DNA of 64,000 bases from Ralstonia pickettii (GCF_016466415.2 NZ_CP066771.1:434001-498000), one strand, 5' to 3'. Positions 35,175 to 45,098 are shown, counted from the stretch's first letter. The notes: generated from the sequence alone by a model not told the origin. A program made the numbers and translations.

Positions 35175-36751
35175 GCGGAGGCCTCCTCGCCAGCCGAGGC
35201 GCGATGCAGCGTGATGCGAAAGCGCGCGCCCGCCAGCCGCGGCGATGCCTGATACACGTTGTCGAGCACCTCGATGTCTCCGCCGTGCTGCTGCACGATC
35301 TCGCGCACGATGGCCAGGCCCAGCCCGCTGCCCTCGGCCTGCGTGCCGAGGATGCGGTAGAAGCGCTGCATCACGCGTTCGCGCTCGGCCACGGGGATGC
35401 CGGGGCCGGTGTCATCCACGTCGATGAAGACGAACGGCTCGAATGGCGCGGTGGTGACGCGCACGGTGACATGTCCGCCGTCGGGTGTGTAGCGGATCGC
35501 GTTGTCGAGCAGGTTGTTGAGCATCTCGGCGAGCATCGTCGCATTGCCCGAAATCGTGACGGGCGGCCCCGGCTCCTCGAAGCCGAGGTCGATCTGCTTG
35601 GCCCACGCCTTGGGCAGCCAGTCGGCCACTACTCGGCGCGACAGCGCGCAGATATCCAGCGGCACCATACCGTCGGTGGCGCCCATGTTTTCCATGCGTG
35701 CCAGCGAAAGCAACTGCTTGACGAGGTGCGCGGTGCGATCCGAGCTGTCGGCGATATGCGCGAGCGTGCGGCGCAGCTCGTCGGGCGACTGCTCGCGCTG
35801 TGCCAGCTCGGCCTGCATGCGCAGGCCGGCCAGCGGCGTTTTCATCTGATGCGCGGCATCCGCAATGAAGCGCTTCTGCGTGTGCACCGATTGCTCCAGC
35901 CGCCCGAGCAGATCATTGAACGATGCCACCAGCGGCGTCAGCTCCTGCGGCGCCGCGCCTTCGTCGATGGGGCTGGTGTCGCCCGGGTTGCGCGCGCGGA
36001 TGCGTTCCTGAATCGCATTGAGCGGCGCCAGCCCGCGCGTGAGGCCAAACCACACCAGGATCACCGCCAACGGCAGGATCACGAACTGCGGCAGGATCAC
36101 GCCCTTGATGATTTCGTTGGCGAGTTGTGCGCGCTTGTCGAGCGTCTCCGCCACTTGCACCAGCGCGGGTTTGCCGCCGGAGCCCGGCCGCTGCACGAAG
36201 GTATACGCAACACGGATCTCCGCGCCATGGATGTGGTCGTCGCGCAGTTGCACGAGGCCGCCGGCGTTGGCGTCTTCTTCGGGCGGCAGCGGGAGGTCGC
36301 GGTCCCCGGAGACAAACTCGCCGTTGGTACCGAGCACCTGGTAATAGATATTGTCGGTTTCGTCGGCACGCAAAATCTCACGCGCCGAGATTGGCAGCTG
36401 CAGCGTCACGCGGCCATTCACCTCGCGCAGTTGCTGGCTGAGCACGATCGCGCTCGATTCCAGCGCGCGGTCATATGGCGCATTCGCGATCGACTTGGCC
36501 ACCAGGTACGTCACCGCAATGCTCATCGGCCACAGCAACAGCAGCGGCGCGAGCATCCAGTCGAGAATTTCGCCGAAGAGGGATCGGGCGACGGGCCGCG
36601 TGGCGTCGTCTTCGAGGTGGGGGAGGGTGTCGGCGAGGTTGCCGCCGCCATCGCCTCCGTCATCGCGGCCGTCTGCCCCTGGCGCCGTGCCGGCACGTTC
36701 GCGGAGCAACGCGCGATCCCGACGCCACGGCCAGGCCAGCCGATCACCCAT
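35171..36751 (-). CDS. Sensor histidine kinase (TctE/QseC-like)
   Basis: A 526-residue inner membrane kinase. TM1 at about 66-86, a periplasmic sensor of about 130 residues, TM2 at about 217-237, a linker (HAMP-like), H-box with phospho-His301 (DAAHQMKTPL), N-box NLLDNAIRYTP, and DTGPGIP and GSGLGLAIV ATP-binding boxes. The gene starts at ATG 36751, overlapping the response regulator stop by 8 bases. The N-terminal 60 residues before TM1 are a Gly/Asp-rich cytoplasmic segment. TctE relatives sense tricarboxylates; carboxylate sensing is plausible next to acetate and dicarboxylate transporters. Confidence 0.9.
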   Translation of the reverse strand: MGDRLAWPWRRDRALLRERAGTAPGADGRDDGGDGGGNLADTLPHLEDDATRPVARSLFGEILDWMLAPLLLLWPMSIAVTYLVAKSIANAPYDRALESSAIVLSQQLREVNGRVTLQLPISAREILRADETDNIYYQVLGTNGEFVSGDRDLPLPPEEDANAGGLVQLRDDHIHGAEIRVAYTFVQRPGSGGKPALVQVAETLDKRAQLANEIIKGVILPQFVILPLAVILVWFGLTRGLAPLNAIQERIRARNPGDTSPIDEGAAPQELTPLVASFNDLLGRLEQSVHTQKRFIADAAHQMKTPLAGLRMQAELAQREQSPDELRRTLAHIADSSDRTAHLVKQLLSLARMENMGATDGMVPLDICALSRRVVADWLPKAWAKQIDLGFEEPGPPVTISGNATMLAEMLNNLLDNAIRYTPDGGHVTVRVTTAPFEPFVFIDVDDTGPGIPVAERERVMQRFYRILGTQAEGSGLGLAIVREIVQQHGGDIEVLDNVYQASPRLAGARFRITLHRASAGEEASA

Positions 36752-37451
36752 GGGCGGCGGCGGTGGTCGTCGGGGTGGCCACGCGTTCCAGGCAGTAGCC
36801 GAGTCCGCGCACGGTAGCGATGCGGATGCCTTCCACCTCGATCTTCTTGCGCAGGCGGTGGATGTAGACCTCGATGGCGTTGTTGCTGACTTCTTCGCCC
36901 CAGCCGCACAGGTGGTCGACCAGTTGTTCTTTCGACACCAGGCGGCCGACGCGCGCCAGCAGAATCTCCAGCAACCCGATCTCGCGCGCCGACAGTTCCA
37001 CCACCTGATCATGGATATAGGCAATGCGCCCGACCTGATCGAACGCCAGCGGCCCATGGCGCACGAGCGTGGCACCGCCGCCCGTGCCGCGCCGCACCAG
37101 CGCGCGCACACGCGCTTCCAGCTCGGACAGCGCGAACGGTTTGGCCATGTAATCGTCGGCGCCCAGGTCCAGGCCCTTGACGCGCTCTTCCACGCTGTCG
37201 GCGGCGGTCAGGATCAGCACCGGCAGCATGGCCCCGCGCGAGCGCAGGCGCTTGAGAACCTCCAGCCCCGACATGCGCGGCAGGCCCACGTCGAGAATCA
37301 GGAGGTCATAGGTCTGGGCCGTCTGTGCGGACAGCGCCGCGTCGGCAGTCGCCCCGTCGGAGGCTTGGTCGACGGCATAACCCGCCTGGCGCAGCGAGCG
37401 TGTGAGCCCGTCAGCCAGCGTGGCGTCGTCTTCGGCAATCAGGATGCGCAT
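36744..37451 (-). CDS. OmpR-family response regulator (TctD/QseB-like)
   Basis: A 235-residue response regulator with receiver Asp54 ([12 protein letters not shown]), a Lys near 105 (AKPFAL) and a C-terminal winged helix ([24 protein letters not shown]). It precedes and overlaps its cognate kinase gene by 8 bases, so the two are cotranscribed and coupled. The likely regulon includes the nearby transporters, but no direct evidence is visible. It is divergent from recA, with 265 bases between. Confidence 0.93.
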   Translation of the reverse strand: MRILIAEDDATLADGLTRSLRQAGYAVDQASDGATADAALSAQTAQTYDLLILDVGLPRMSGLEVLKRLRSRGAMLPVLILTAADSVEERVKGLDLGADDYMAKPFALSELEARVRALVRRGTGGGATLVRHGPLAFDQVGRIAYIHDQVVELSAREIGLLEILLARVGRLVSKEQLVDHLCGWGEEVSNNAIEVYIHRLRKKIEVEGIRIATVRGLGYCLERVATPTTTAAAHG

Positions 37452-37534
37452 GCGTGTCTCCCCGCGATGCCGGGCAAGATATCTTGCCCATCCCGCCTGC
37501 TACATTGTTTTCGCGCGACAACTGTTCTGGAGAC

Positions 37535-37564
37535 TTGTCAAAACCACTGGTTTTTTATACAGTA
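37535..37564 (+). promoter_or_regulatory. recA promoter with LexA (SOS) box
   Basis: TTGTCA (37535-37540), 17-base spacer, TACAGT (37558-37563) form a sigma-70 promoter. A LexA box overlaps it: CTGG-N8-ACAG within CACTGGTTTTTTATACAGTA (37545-37564), one mismatch from CTGT-N8-ACAG. The transcript would have a leader of about 145 bases before recA. Confidence 0.88.
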
Positions 37565-37716
37565 CTCCGAATTCGCGGTGCTGTAGTCTTGGCGGCGCTA
37601 AAGTCATGGAATGGGTCGCGTCGGGGCAATCACCCAGCGGCCCGTTGTTGCAGGCAACCGCTGGAATCGCAAGCCCTTGCGGCCCATTTATACACCAATT
37701 TGCACGAAGGACGACC

Positions 37717-38775
37717 ATGGAAGACGGTAAGAAGGCAGCCACGATGAGCGCAGAAAAGCAGAAGGCGCTGGCTGCCGCGCTCGCGCAGATCGAAAAGCAG
37801 TTCGGCAAGGGCTCCATCATGAAGATGGGCGACGCCGAGGTCGAGCCGGTCCAGGTCGTGTCGACGGGTTCACTCGGGTTGGACGTGGCGCTGGGTGTTG
37901 GCGGCCTGCCGCGCGGCCGCGTCATTGAAATCTACGGTCCTGAATCGTCGGGTAAGACCACGCTGACGCTGCAAGTGGTTGCCGAGATGCAGAAATTGGG
38001 CGGCACGTGCGCCTTCATCGACGCGGAACATGCGCTTGACGTCACTTACGCCGACAAGATTGGCGTGAGCGTGCCGGACCTGCTGATCTCCCAGCCGGAC
38101 ACGGGCGAACAGGCCCTGGAAATTGCCGATGCGCTGGTGCGCTCAGGCTCGGTCGACCTGATCGTCATCGATTCGGTGGCCGCACTGGTGCCGAAGGCTG
38201 AAATCGAAGGCGAAATGGGCGACGCGCTGCCCGGCCTGCAGGCCCGTCTGATGAGCCAGGCGCTGCGCAAGTTGACCGGCACCATCAAGAAGACCAATTG
38301 CATGGTCATCTTCATCAACCAGATCCGCATGAAGATCGGTGTGATGTTCGGCTCGCCGGAAACCACCACGGGCGGTAACGCGCTCAAGTTCTACGCTTCG
38401 GTGCGTCTGGACATCCGCCGTATCGGCTCGATCAAGCGGGGCGACGACGTGGTCGGCAACGAAACCAAGGTCAAGGTCGTCAAGAACAAGGTGGCGCCGC
38501 CGTTCCGCGAAGCTATCTTCGACATCCTCTACGGTCAGGGCGTATCGCGCGAGGGCGAGATCATCGACCTGGGCGTGGAAGCCAAGGTGGTCGAGAAGTC
38601 TGGCGCCTGGTACAGCTACGGCGGCGAACGCATCGGCCAGGGCCGCGACAACTGCCGCGAATACCTGCGCGAGAACCCCGACCTTGCCCGTGAGATCGAG
38701 AACAAGGTCCGCGAGCAACTGGGCGTGACGCCGATGGGCGCCGTCGCAGTGGCCGAGGAAGTCGGAGAAGAGTAA
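37717..38775 (+). CDS. recA: Recombinase RecA
   Basis: A 352-residue RecA, the standard size. Walker A GPESSGKT at 74-81, Walker [11 protein letters not shown], the [11 protein letters not shown]2-adjacent block and the [12 protein letters not shown] region are all intact. It catalyses homologous pairing and stimulates LexA self-cleavage. GAAGGA precedes the ATG at 37717. SOS control is visible in the LexA box over the promoter, and a terminator lies between recA and recX. Confidence 0.98.
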   Translation: MEDGKKAATMSAEKQKALAAALAQIEKQFGKGSIMKMGDAEVEPVQVVSTGSLGLDVALGVGGLPRGRVIEIYGPESSGKTTLTLQVVAEMQKLGGTCAFIDAEHALDVTYADKIGVSVPDLLISQPDTGEQALEIADALVRSGSVDLIVIDSVAALVPKAEIEGEMGDALPGLQARLMSQALRKLTGTIKKTNCMVIFINQIRMKIGVMFGSPETTTGGNALKFYASVRLDIRRIGSIKRGDDVVGNETKVKVVKNKVAPPFREAIFDILYGQGVSREGEIIDLGVEAKVVEKSGAWYSYGGERIGQGRDNCREYLRENPDLAREIENKVREQLGVTPMGAVAVAEEVGEE

Positions 38776-38820
38776 TTGGGTTGGCCGTCGGCGCAGATCG
38801 ATGGCTCTATCGAGCTTCAT

Positions 38821-38857
38821 ACGCCTGCCGTTCCCCAACGGTGGGCGTTTTTCTTTG
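38821..38857 (+). terminator. Intrinsic terminator between recA and recX
   Basis: A 12-bp stem (38821-38832 with 38837-38848) including two G-U pairs around a CCCC loop, followed by TTTTTCTTT. As in E. coli, partial readthrough would set recX below recA. The recX start is 29 bases downstream. Confidence 0.88.
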
Positions 38858-38885
38858 GAACCCGCTTCTTGAACGTCAAATCCGC

Positions 38886-39365
38886 ATGCCGTTGCCACGT
38901 CAACCGTTATCGCTGAAGGCACGTGCGCTGGGCTATCTGTCTCGGCGCGAGCACAGCCGCGTCGAATTGCGCCGTAAGTTGGTCCCGCACGCCGAGTCCG
39001 CCGAGGAGGTCGACGCGCTGCTGGATTGGCTGGAGGGCGAAAACTGGCTCTCCAACACGCGTTTTGCCGAAAGCATGGTGCACCGCCGCGCGGGCCGCTA
39101 CGGTACAGCGCGCTTGATGCAGGAGTTGAAAACGCATCAGCTCGGCGAAGAGACGCTGGGCGAGGTCAAGGCGCAACTGCAAAGCACGGAAGCAGTCCGG
39201 GCGAAAGCCCTGTGGGAAAAACGCTTCGGCCGCCCACCGGCCGACCTGGCCGAACGGGCCAAGCAGGTGCGATACATGATGGCGCGCGGATTCTCCCGTT
39301 CCGTAGTGTCGCGCATCATCGCAGGGGCGGATGAGCTGCTGGAAGATGGCGACATGTCGGACTGA
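38886..39365 (+). CDS. recX: Regulatory protein RecX
   Basis: A 159-residue RecX, with the family features ALGYLSRREHSRVELRRKL and WLEGENWLSNTRFAES and a C-terminal VRYMMARGFSRSVVSRII. RecX binds and limits RecA filaments. ATG 38886 suits the family start; the frame is open further upstream but runs through the recA terminator. It is 110 bases downstream of recA, in the standard arrangement. Confidence 0.95.
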   Translation: MPLPRQPLSLKARALGYLSRREHSRVELRRKLVPHAESAEEVDALLDWLEGENWLSNTRFAESMVHRRAGRYGTARLMQELKTHQLGEETLGEVKAQLQSTEAVRAKALWEKRFGRPPADLAERAKQVRYMMARGFSRSVVSRIIAGADELLEDGDMSD

Positions 39366-39651
39366 ACATCGACGATCTCGCAACAATTCAGGCGGACAAT
39401 CCTCTTGTGTGCAGATTACGTGGGTTGCACCTCATGCGATCGTTGCAACCACTTTCACACTGCATTGCAGCACGCGACCAGTCCGGTCGTGACGACGTGT
39501 TAAAATCCTGGCCTTTGATATCGCCCTCAATTTCGGTTGCAGGGCGGTAGTGTTCGTGTGTGGCGGCTGATGCGCTGCCGCATACGTCCCGTAGGCGATG
39601 CACGCGATCTGCGTGCGCCGCCTCCATCGGTCCTATCGGTCTGTCTGGTCC

Positions 39652-40278
39652 ATGCCTCTGTCTGCTCCCCTCCCGCGCTCCATGCGCCACCGCCGTGCCA
39701 TCACGGTCGAGGCCTATTTGCGGGAAGACGGCCTGTGGGACATTGAAGCGCGCCTGACCGACATCAAACCTCGCGATATCCCCCTGGCCAGCGGTGGCGT
39801 GCGCCCTGAAGGCGAGCCGCTGCATGACCTGTGGCTGCGCGTGACCATCGATACCCGCATGAACGTTGTGGATGCCGAAGCGTGTTCCGACTGGGTGCCG
39901 TATCCCACCCATTGCGACACGATTGGCCCGGCCTACCGAAAGCTCATCGGCCTGAACCTGATGAAGGGTTTTCGAAAGGCCTCGCGTGAGAGACTTGGCG
40001 GCGTGGCGGGCTGTACGCACCTGACCGAGCTCTGTGGTGTGCTGCCGACCGCTGCCATCCAGGCCTTCGCGGGCGACGTCTTTCCGGTGCGCGATAACTC
40101 CAACGACCTGCGTCCCATCGAGCCCGGCGAGAAGCCGCCGTACCAACTCCACGGCTGCCATGCCCTGCATCTCGAGGGTGAGGTGGTCCGCAAGCATTAC
40201 CCGCGCTGGTTTGCATACCAGCCCGAAGCCAAGATCCAACCGCCACCCACCGAGCTGTCGCTTGAGCCCTCGTCCTGA
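39652..40278 (+). CDS. DUF2889 family protein
   Basis: A 208-residue protein of the DUF2889 family, with the RRAITVEAYLREDGLWDIEARLTD start and a conserved GCTHLTEL segment. No signal peptide or membrane segment. The function is unknown. Located between recX and sucCD on the same strand, with 66 bases to sucC. ATG 39652 is chosen because the basic RSMRHRRAIT start region follows; the frame remains open to 39598. A cluster of Cys and His residues (CTHLTELC, HGCHALH) may bind metal. Confidence 0.82.
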   Translation: MPLSAPLPRSMRHRRAITVEAYLREDGLWDIEARLTDIKPRDIPLASGGVRPEGEPLHDLWLRVTIDTRMNVVDAEACSDWVPYPTHCDTIGPAYRKLIGLNLMKGFRKASRERLGGVAGCTHLTELCGVLPTAAIQAFAGDVFPVRDNSNDLRPIEPGEKPPYQLHGCHALHLEGEVVRKHYPRWFAYQPEAKIQPPPTELSLEPSS

Positions 40279-40344
40279 AGGGCACCGCGCCGTTCGCGTT
40301 TTCAATACTCATCACACTCACTCTGCCTAGCAAAGGAAACACGC

Positions 40345-41511
40345 ATGAATATCCATGAGTACCAAGGCAAGGAAATCCTGCGCAAATACAATGTGCCGGT
40401 TCCGCGCGGCATTCCGGCCTTCTCGGTCGACGAGGCCATCAAGGCTGCTGAAACCCTGGGCGGCCCGGTGTGGGTCGTGAAGGCACAGATTCACGCGGGT
40501 GGCCGTGGCAAGGGCGGCGGCGTGAAGGTTGCCAAGAGCATCGAGCAGGTCAAGGAATACGCCAGCAGCATCCTGGGCATGACGCTGGTGACGCACCAGA
40601 CCGGTCCGGAAGGCAAGCTGGTCAAGCGCCTGCTGATTGAAGAAGGCGCGGACATCAAGAAGGAACTGTACGTGTCGCTGGTGGTGGACCGTGTGTCGCA
40701 GCAAGTGGCGCTGATGGCCTCGAGCGAAGGCGGCATGGACATCGAAGAAGTCGCCGAATCGCACCCGGAAAAGATCCACACGCTGCTGATCGATCCGCAA
40801 GCCGGTCTGCAAGACGCTCAGGCTGACGACATCGCCCGCAAGATCGGCGTGCCGGATGCTTCGATCGCGCAAGCCCGCCAGGCCCTGCAAGGCCTGTACA
40901 AGGCGTTCTGGGAAACCGACGCTTCGCAAGCTGAAATCAACCCGCTGATCCTGACCGGCGACGGCAAGGTCATCGCGCTGGACGCCAAGTTCAACTTCGA
41001 CTCGAACGCGCTGTTCCGTCACCCGGAAATCGTGGCGTACCGCGATCTGGATGAAGAAGACCCGGCCGAAATCGAAGCCTCGAAGTTCGACCTGGCTTAC
41101 ATCTCGCTCGACGGCAACATCGGCTGCCTGGTGAATGGCGCTGGTCTGGCCATGGCGACGATGGACACCATCAAGCTGTTCGGCGGCGAGCCGGCCAACT
41201 TCCTCGACGTGGGCGGCGGTGCCACCACCGAGAAGGTGACCGAAGCCTTCAAGCTGATGCTGAAGAACCCGGACGTGAAGGCCATTCTGGTCAACATCTT
41301 CGGCGGCATCATGCGTTGCGACGTGATCGCCGAAGGCGTGATCGCTGCAGCCAAGGCTGTGTCGCTGTCGGTGCCGCTGGTGGTGCGCATGAAGGGTACC
41401 AACGAAGACCTCGGCAAGAAGATGCTGGCCGACTCGGGTCTGCCCATCATCGCCGCAGACACGATGGCAGAGGCCGCCGAGAAAGTCGTGGCCGCAGCCG
41501 CCGGCAAGTAA
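40345..41511 (+). CDS. sucC: Succinyl-CoA synthetase subunit beta
   Basis: A 388-residue ADP-forming succinate--CoA ligase beta subunit with the same length as E. coli SucC. The ATP-grasp domain begins [12 protein letters not shown], with [10 protein letters not shown] and [11 protein letters not shown] near the C-terminus. Together with SucD it makes ATP from succinyl-CoA in the TCA cycle. AAAGGA precedes the ATG. sucD follows after 88 bases. Confidence 0.98.
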   Translation: MNIHEYQGKEILRKYNVPVPRGIPAFSVDEAIKAAETLGGPVWVVKAQIHAGGRGKGGGVKVAKSIEQVKEYASSILGMTLVTHQTGPEGKLVKRLLIEEGADIKKELYVSLVVDRVSQQVALMASSEGGMDIEEVAESHPEKIHTLLIDPQAGLQDAQADDIARKIGVPDASIAQARQALQGLYKAFWETDASQAEINPLILTGDGKVIALDAKFNFDSNALFRHPEIVAYRDLDEEDPAEIEASKFDLAYISLDGNIGCLVNGAGLAMATMDTIKLFGGEPANFLDVGGGATTEKVTEAFKLMLKNPDVKAILVNIFGGIMRCDVIAEGVIAAAKAVSLSVPLVVRMKGTNEDLGKKMLADSGLPIIAADTMAEAAEKVVAAAAGK

Positions 41512-41599
41512 GCCGCCCGCTGACCCAACCATACGCGAACGCGAGTTGCGCCCGCTGCTGAGTACGTCGGCGCGGCTCGCTGCATAAAAGGATTACAGC

Positions 41600-42481
41600 A
41601 TGTCGATTCTGATCAATAAAGACACCAAGGTCATCACCCAGGGGATCACCGGTAAGACCGGCCAATTCCACACCCGCGGCTGCCGCGACTACGCCAACGG
41701 CAAGAACTGCTTCGTCGCAGGCGTGAACCCGAAGAAGGCCGGCGAAGACTTCGAAGGTATTCCCATCTACGCGACCGTCAAGGACGCCAAGGCACAGACA
41801 GGCGCGACCGTGTCGGTGATCTACGTGCCGCCCGCAGGCGCCGCTGATGCAATCTGGGAAGCCGTTGAGGCCGAGCTGGATCTGGTGGTTTGCATCACCG
41901 AAGGCATCCCCGTGCGCGACATGATGATGGTCAAGGACAAGATGCGTAAGGCCGGTAGCAAGACGCTGCTGCTGGGCCCGAACTGCCCGGGCCTGATCAC
42001 GCCGGACGAAATCAAGATCGGCATCATGCCGGGTCACATCCACCGCAAGGGCCGCATCGGCGTGGTGTCGCGCTCGGGCACGCTGACGTACGAAGCCGTG
42101 GGCCAGCTGACCGCGCTGGGCCTGGGCCAATCGTCGGCAGTCGGTATCGGCGGCGACCCGATCAACGGCCTGAAGCACATCGACGTGATGAAGATGTTCA
42201 ACGACGATCCGGAAACGGACGCCGTGGTCATGATCGGTGAGATCGGCGGTCCGGACGAAGCCAACGCGGCTTACTGGATCAAGGACAACATGAAGAAGCC
42301 GGTGGTGGGCTTCATCGCTGGCGTGACCGCGCCTCCGGGCAAGCGCATGGGCCACGCCGGCGCGCTGATCTCGGGCGGTGCCGACACCGCGCAAGCCAAG
42401 CTGGACATCATGGAAGAATGCGGCATCAAGACCACCAAGAACCCGTCGGAAATGGCACGTCTGCTCAAGGCGATGCTGTAA
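41600..42481 (+). CDS. sucD: Succinyl-CoA synthetase subunit alpha
   Basis: A 293-residue alpha subunit. The CoA-binding Rossmann fold begins [24 protein letters not shown] and the phospho-acceptor is His252 in [10 protein letters not shown]. It works with SucC in the TCA cycle. AAAGGA precedes the ATG. A terminator follows the stop codon. Confidence 0.98.
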   Translation: MSILINKDTKVITQGITGKTGQFHTRGCRDYANGKNCFVAGVNPKKAGEDFEGIPIYATVKDAKAQTGATVSVIYVPPAGAADAIWEAVEAELDLVVCITEGIPVRDMMMVKDKMRKAGSKTLLLGPNCPGLITPDEIKIGIMPGHIHRKGRIGVVSRSGTLTYEAVGQLTALGLGQSSAVGIGGDPINGLKHIDVMKMFNDDPETDAVVMIGEIGGPDEANAAYWIKDNMKKPVVGFIAGVTAPPGKRMGHAGALISGGADTAQAKLDIMEECGIKTTKNPSEMARLLKAML

Positions 42482-42506
42482 TCGACGAAGTTTGAGGTTG
42501 TGCGAG

Positions 42507-42532
42507 AACGGGGGCTTCGGCTCCCGTTTTTG
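42507..42532 (+). terminator. Terminator of sucCD
   Basis: AACGGGGGC/GCTCCCGTT with a TTCG tetraloop and one G-U pair, followed by a T run. It ends the sucCD transcript. Confidence 0.9.
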
Positions 42533-42641
42533 TTTGATCGCGATGCAGCATGCGATCCAGGCACGACATGTGTATAAGCGGGCGAGAGGCTGCAAACCGA
42601 ATCACCTTCCGCCAACCCCCAAGGACATCCTCGACAACACT

Positions 42642-43337
42642 ATGGCGCTCACCTCAAGCGCATTCTGGTTCGCACTCGGCTCCATCATCCTGACCAACAT
42701 CGTGCTGTCGGGCGACAACGCGGTCGTCATCGCGCTGGCCGCACGCAACCTGCCGAAGCGCCAGCAGAAGCAGGCCATTTTCTGGGGCAGCGCCGGCGCC
42801 ATTGTGCTGCGCGTGGTGTTGACCGTGCTGGCCGTCAAGCTCCTTGCCTTGCCATATCTGAAAACGATTGGCGCGGTGCTGCTGGTCTACATCGGCGTGA
42901 AGCTGCTCACGGATGCCGAAGACGAAGCCGCCGATCGCCATCAGCGCGACGGCCTGTGGCCTGCCATCCAGACCATCCTGATCGCCGACTTTGTGATGTC
43001 GCTCGATAACGTCGTCGCCGTGGCCGCCGCGGCCGAGAAGGGGCCGCCGGGCACCACATTCCTGCTGCTGGTGCTGGGGCTTGGGTTGTCGGTGCCGCTG
43101 ATCGTATTCGGCAGCACGTTGCTGGTGGGTGTCATGGCGCGCTTTCCCGTCATCATCACACTCGGGGCGGCACTGCTCGGCTATCTGGCGGGCGACATGC
43201 TCGTCACCGATCCCATTGATGCCGCGTGGTTTGAGCGCGCGGTGCCGTACGCGGATGTGGTGGTGGGGTGCGTTGGGGCGCTGCTTGTCGTGGGCGTCGG
43301 CCGGTGGCTGAGCCGGCGAACGTTGCGCCAGGCTTAG
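42642..43337 (+). CDS. TerC family integral membrane protein (YjbE/YkoY-like)
   Basis: A 231-residue membrane protein with about seven helices. The motifs LSGDNAVVIALAARNLP and MSLDNVVAVAAAA carry the paired Asn/Asp residues of TerC-type metal exporters. Members of this group export manganese or protect secreted enzymes from metal mis-loading; tellurite resistance is not implied. ATG 42642 gives the family start although the frame is open further upstream. It is separated from sucD by a terminator. Confidence 0.88.
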   Translation: MALTSSAFWFALGSIILTNIVLSGDNAVVIALAARNLPKRQQKQAIFWGSAGAIVLRVVLTVLAVKLLALPYLKTIGAVLLVYIGVKLLTDAEDEAADRHQRDGLWPAIQTILIADFVMSLDNVVAVAAAAEKGPPGTTFLLLVLGLGLSVPLIVFGSTLLVGVMARFPVIITLGAALLGYLAGDMLVTDPIDAAWFERAVPYADVVVGCVGALLVVGVGRWLSRRTLRQA

Positions 43338-43464
43338 TCCGAACGAATCCCCCCGAAAGCAGGTGATGACGGGTTCTGTCCCAAACTCTGTCAAGAACGG
43401 TCAGACTTGCGCCGCAAATTTCGACAAAGCGCGCCAGTTTTTCCCCCGAAATATGGTATGTGCC

Positions 43465-43482
43465 TTGGCATAGTCCGTGCAC
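43465..43482 (+). promoter_or_regulatory. Sigma-54 promoter of the first pilin gene
   Basis: TTGGCATAGTCCGTGCAC has GG at 43467-43468 and GC at 43479-43480 with the required 10-base spacing (-24/-12). It lies about 40 bases before the pilin ATG. PilA control by RpoN and PilR/PilS is well known in Pseudomonas, and RpoN control of pili has been reported in Ralstonia. Confidence 0.82.
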
Positions 43483-43521
43483 GGTGGCGTCCCAACAACA
43501 AAATGCCTTTGGGGAGAGGTC

Positions 43522-44034
43522 ATGAGCATCAAGCACAGCAAGGGACCAAGGAGTCAGGCGGGCGGTTTTACGCTGATCGAACTGATGATCGTGGTGGCGA
43601 TCGTTGGGATTCTGGCGGCGGTTGCGCTGCCGGTTTACAACAACTACATGGTCAAGTCGAAGTTGACCGAAGCGACGACGACGTTGGATGCCGCACGGGT
43701 TGCAGTCAACGAGGCGTACTCGTCCAACAGTGGCATCTTTCCGAGTGCAAGTTCGCCGCCCATCATTACTCAGGCTGTGGCGAGCAACGCCCAGTATGTG
43801 ACCGGAATCAAGTACAACAATCCCGGAACGAGTTCCGGCGTTGGCGTCGTCGTGACGCTGGGCAACACGGGTAACGCTCAAATCGATGGTCATTACCTGG
43901 GGATGTTCGGTACGGGCAAGGCTGACGGAACGGTGGTGTGGATCTGCGCGACCGCGCAAACAGCGAACGACTCTGCTTCGGGAGCCGCCGTGCAATCCAT
44001 GTATCCATATTTGCCGGCGGCGTGCCAGAACTGA
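43522..44034 (+). CDS. pilA: Type IV pilin (PilA-like), first of three
   Basis: A 170-residue prepilin. The 15-residue basic leader ends in Gly-Gly before Phe16 ([22 protein letters not shown]); Glu20 is the conserved E5. The hydrophobic helix is complete. Cys142 and Cys168 near the C-terminus can form the D-region disulfide. GGGAGAGG provides a strong ribosome-binding site. It resembles the second pilin closely (shared YPYLPA-CQ end), so a duplication is likely. It probably forms the major subunit of twitching pili, but which of the two tandem copies is the main pilin cannot be told from sequence. Confidence 0.9.
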   Translation: MSIKHSKGPRSQAGGFTLIELMIVVAIVGILAAVALPVYNNYMVKSKLTEATTTLDAARVAVNEAYSSNSGIFPSASSPPIITQAVASNAQYVTGIKYNNPGTSSGVGVVVTLGNTGNAQIDGHYLGMFGTGKADGTVVWICATAQTANDSASGAAVQSMYPYLPAACQN

Positions 44035-44079
44035 CAGGATCAAGAGCGACGGCCCGCATGGGCTCATATGTGTGTTGGG

Positions 44080-44117
44080 GCGGGCAACGGGTGCGCAACT
44101 CGTTGCCCGCGTCGTTT
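44080..44117 (+). terminator. Terminator after the first pilin gene
   Basis: A perfect 10-bp stem GCGGGCAACG/CGTTGCCCGC (44080-44089 with 44101-44110) with an 11-base loop, followed by GTCGTTTT. It lies 46 bases after the pilin stop. Confidence 0.75.
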
Positions 44118-44311
44118 TCGAGTCGAAGGCCATCGGGCGCCATCTGAGCGGCAGGGGGCGTTCAGAAACGAATCAATGCGCAAGCCATAATTGTGATTTA
44201 TAAGGCATAAAACTAACGACTTCTGTCATGATGTGCCAATAATTGTCATTCAATATTGCCCACCGTTGTCCATGGTGGGCGCGTTTTACCGGCTAGAACG
44301 TAGATTTGGAG

Positions 44312-44328
44312 TTGGCACGATCCCTGCT
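44312..44328 (+). promoter_or_regulatory. Sigma-54 promoter of the second pilin gene
   Basis: TTGGCACGATCCCTGCT has GG at 44314-44315 and GC at 44326-44327 with 10 bases between; the TTGGCACG part is full consensus. The ATG lies 45 bases further on. Confidence 0.88.
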
Positions 44329-44372
44329 CTAGTTCCGCCGCTTCACCTTTAACCAAATATCCGGGGGAATTT

Positions 44373-44876
44373 ATGAAGTCGCTGCGTCTGAACAAGCGTG
44401 TCCAGAAGGGTTTCACGCTGATCGAACTGATGATCGTGGTTGCGATCGTCGGTATTCTGGCTGCCATTGCGCTGCCGGCTTACAACAACTACATGGTCAA
44501 GTCGAAGCTCACGGAGGCAACGACGCTGTTGGATTCTGCACGTGCCGCTATTTCTGAGGCTTATGCAAACGGGGGTAATACTTTCCCGTCCACGGCGAAT
44601 GCGCCTATCCCCACGGCACCCGCTTCGAATGCGAAGTACGTGACGGCTGTCAACTACACTGCTTCCACTGCGGCTTCGCAAGTGGGCGTCGTGGTCACCC
44701 TGGGCAATACGGGTTCAAGCCAAATTGACGGTAAGCTGCTCGGTCTTTTCGGCGTTGGCGGGCCGGATGGTACCGTGAGCTGGACATGTGGTACCGCTAC
44801 TTCAGCTACCGCTACTGCGTCAGGGGCTTCGCAAGTTGCGATGTATCCGTATCTGCCGGCAAACTGCCAACACTAA
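44373..44876 (+). CDS. pilA: Type IV pilin (PilA-like), second of three
   Basis: A 167-residue prepilin. The 13-residue leader ends in Gly13 before Phe14 ([22 protein letters not shown]), with Glu18 as E5. Cys139 and Cys165 form the probable C-terminal disulfide loop. GGGGGAA precedes the ATG. It has its own sigma-54 promoter with a better match than the first copy, and a terminator follows. The downstream gene encodes a pilin-glycosylating-type ligase, as in Pseudomonas strains where tfpO follows pilA. Confidence 0.92.
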   Translation: MKSLRLNKRVQKGFTLIELMIVVAIVGILAAIALPAYNNYMVKSKLTEATTLLDSARAAISEAYANGGNTFPSTANAPIPTAPASNAKYVTAVNYTASTAASQVGVVVTLGNTGSSQIDGKLLGLFGVGGPDGTVSWTCGTATSATATASGASQVAMYPYLPANCQH

Positions 44877-44927
44877 GGCTTGGCTTGTTGTGCTGTAGAA
44901 AGTTATATTTCTGTTGCACATGCATAC

Positions 44928-44955
44928 GAGAAGGCGCCTTCGGGCGCCTTTCTCA
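44928..44955 (+). terminator. Terminator after the second pilin gene
   Basis: AAGGCGCC/GGCGCCTT with a TTCG tetraloop (44931-44938 with 44943-44950) and a pyrimidine-rich tail. It lies 52 bases after the pilin stop. Confidence 0.75.
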
Positions 44956-45032
44956 CTTTATGAGTTAGTCGTTGCTACGTTGTCTGAATGAGTGGCGCGT
45001 CTTCGGGCCTGCTCCGCAACACTCGCGGCGCC

Positions 45033-45042
45033 GGGGGGGGGG
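45033..45042 (+). repeat. Homopolymeric G tract (G10)
   Basis: Ten consecutive Gs at the 5' end of the O-oligosaccharyltransferase gene. With ten Gs the frame from ATG 44988 stays open through the gene; one G fewer leads to TAG at 45061, and one more leads to a stop at 45206-45208. Such tracts slip during replication and can cause phase variation. Confidence 0.95.
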
Positions 45043-45098
45043 CGGCTTCCGCTGCAGCGCTAGCTCGCTACCCCTCCGGGATCTCGCAAATTTCACTA

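Larger units (their letters stand above)
44035..44372 (+). other. Spacer between the two tandem pilin genes
   Basis: 338 bases without a protein gene. They hold a probable terminator (44080-44117), a second weaker hairpin GCCCACC/GGTGGGC (44258-44264 with 44274-44280) and the sigma-54 promoter of the second pilin (44312-44328). The middle part is visibly AT-richer than the surrounding chromosome. Confidence 0.7.

Noticed and set aside
43448-43470. An alternative GG...GC pair (TGGTATGTGCCTTGGC) considered as sigma-54 promoter
   Set aside because: Spacing between GG and GC is 11, not 10; the pair 12 bases downstream fits exactly.
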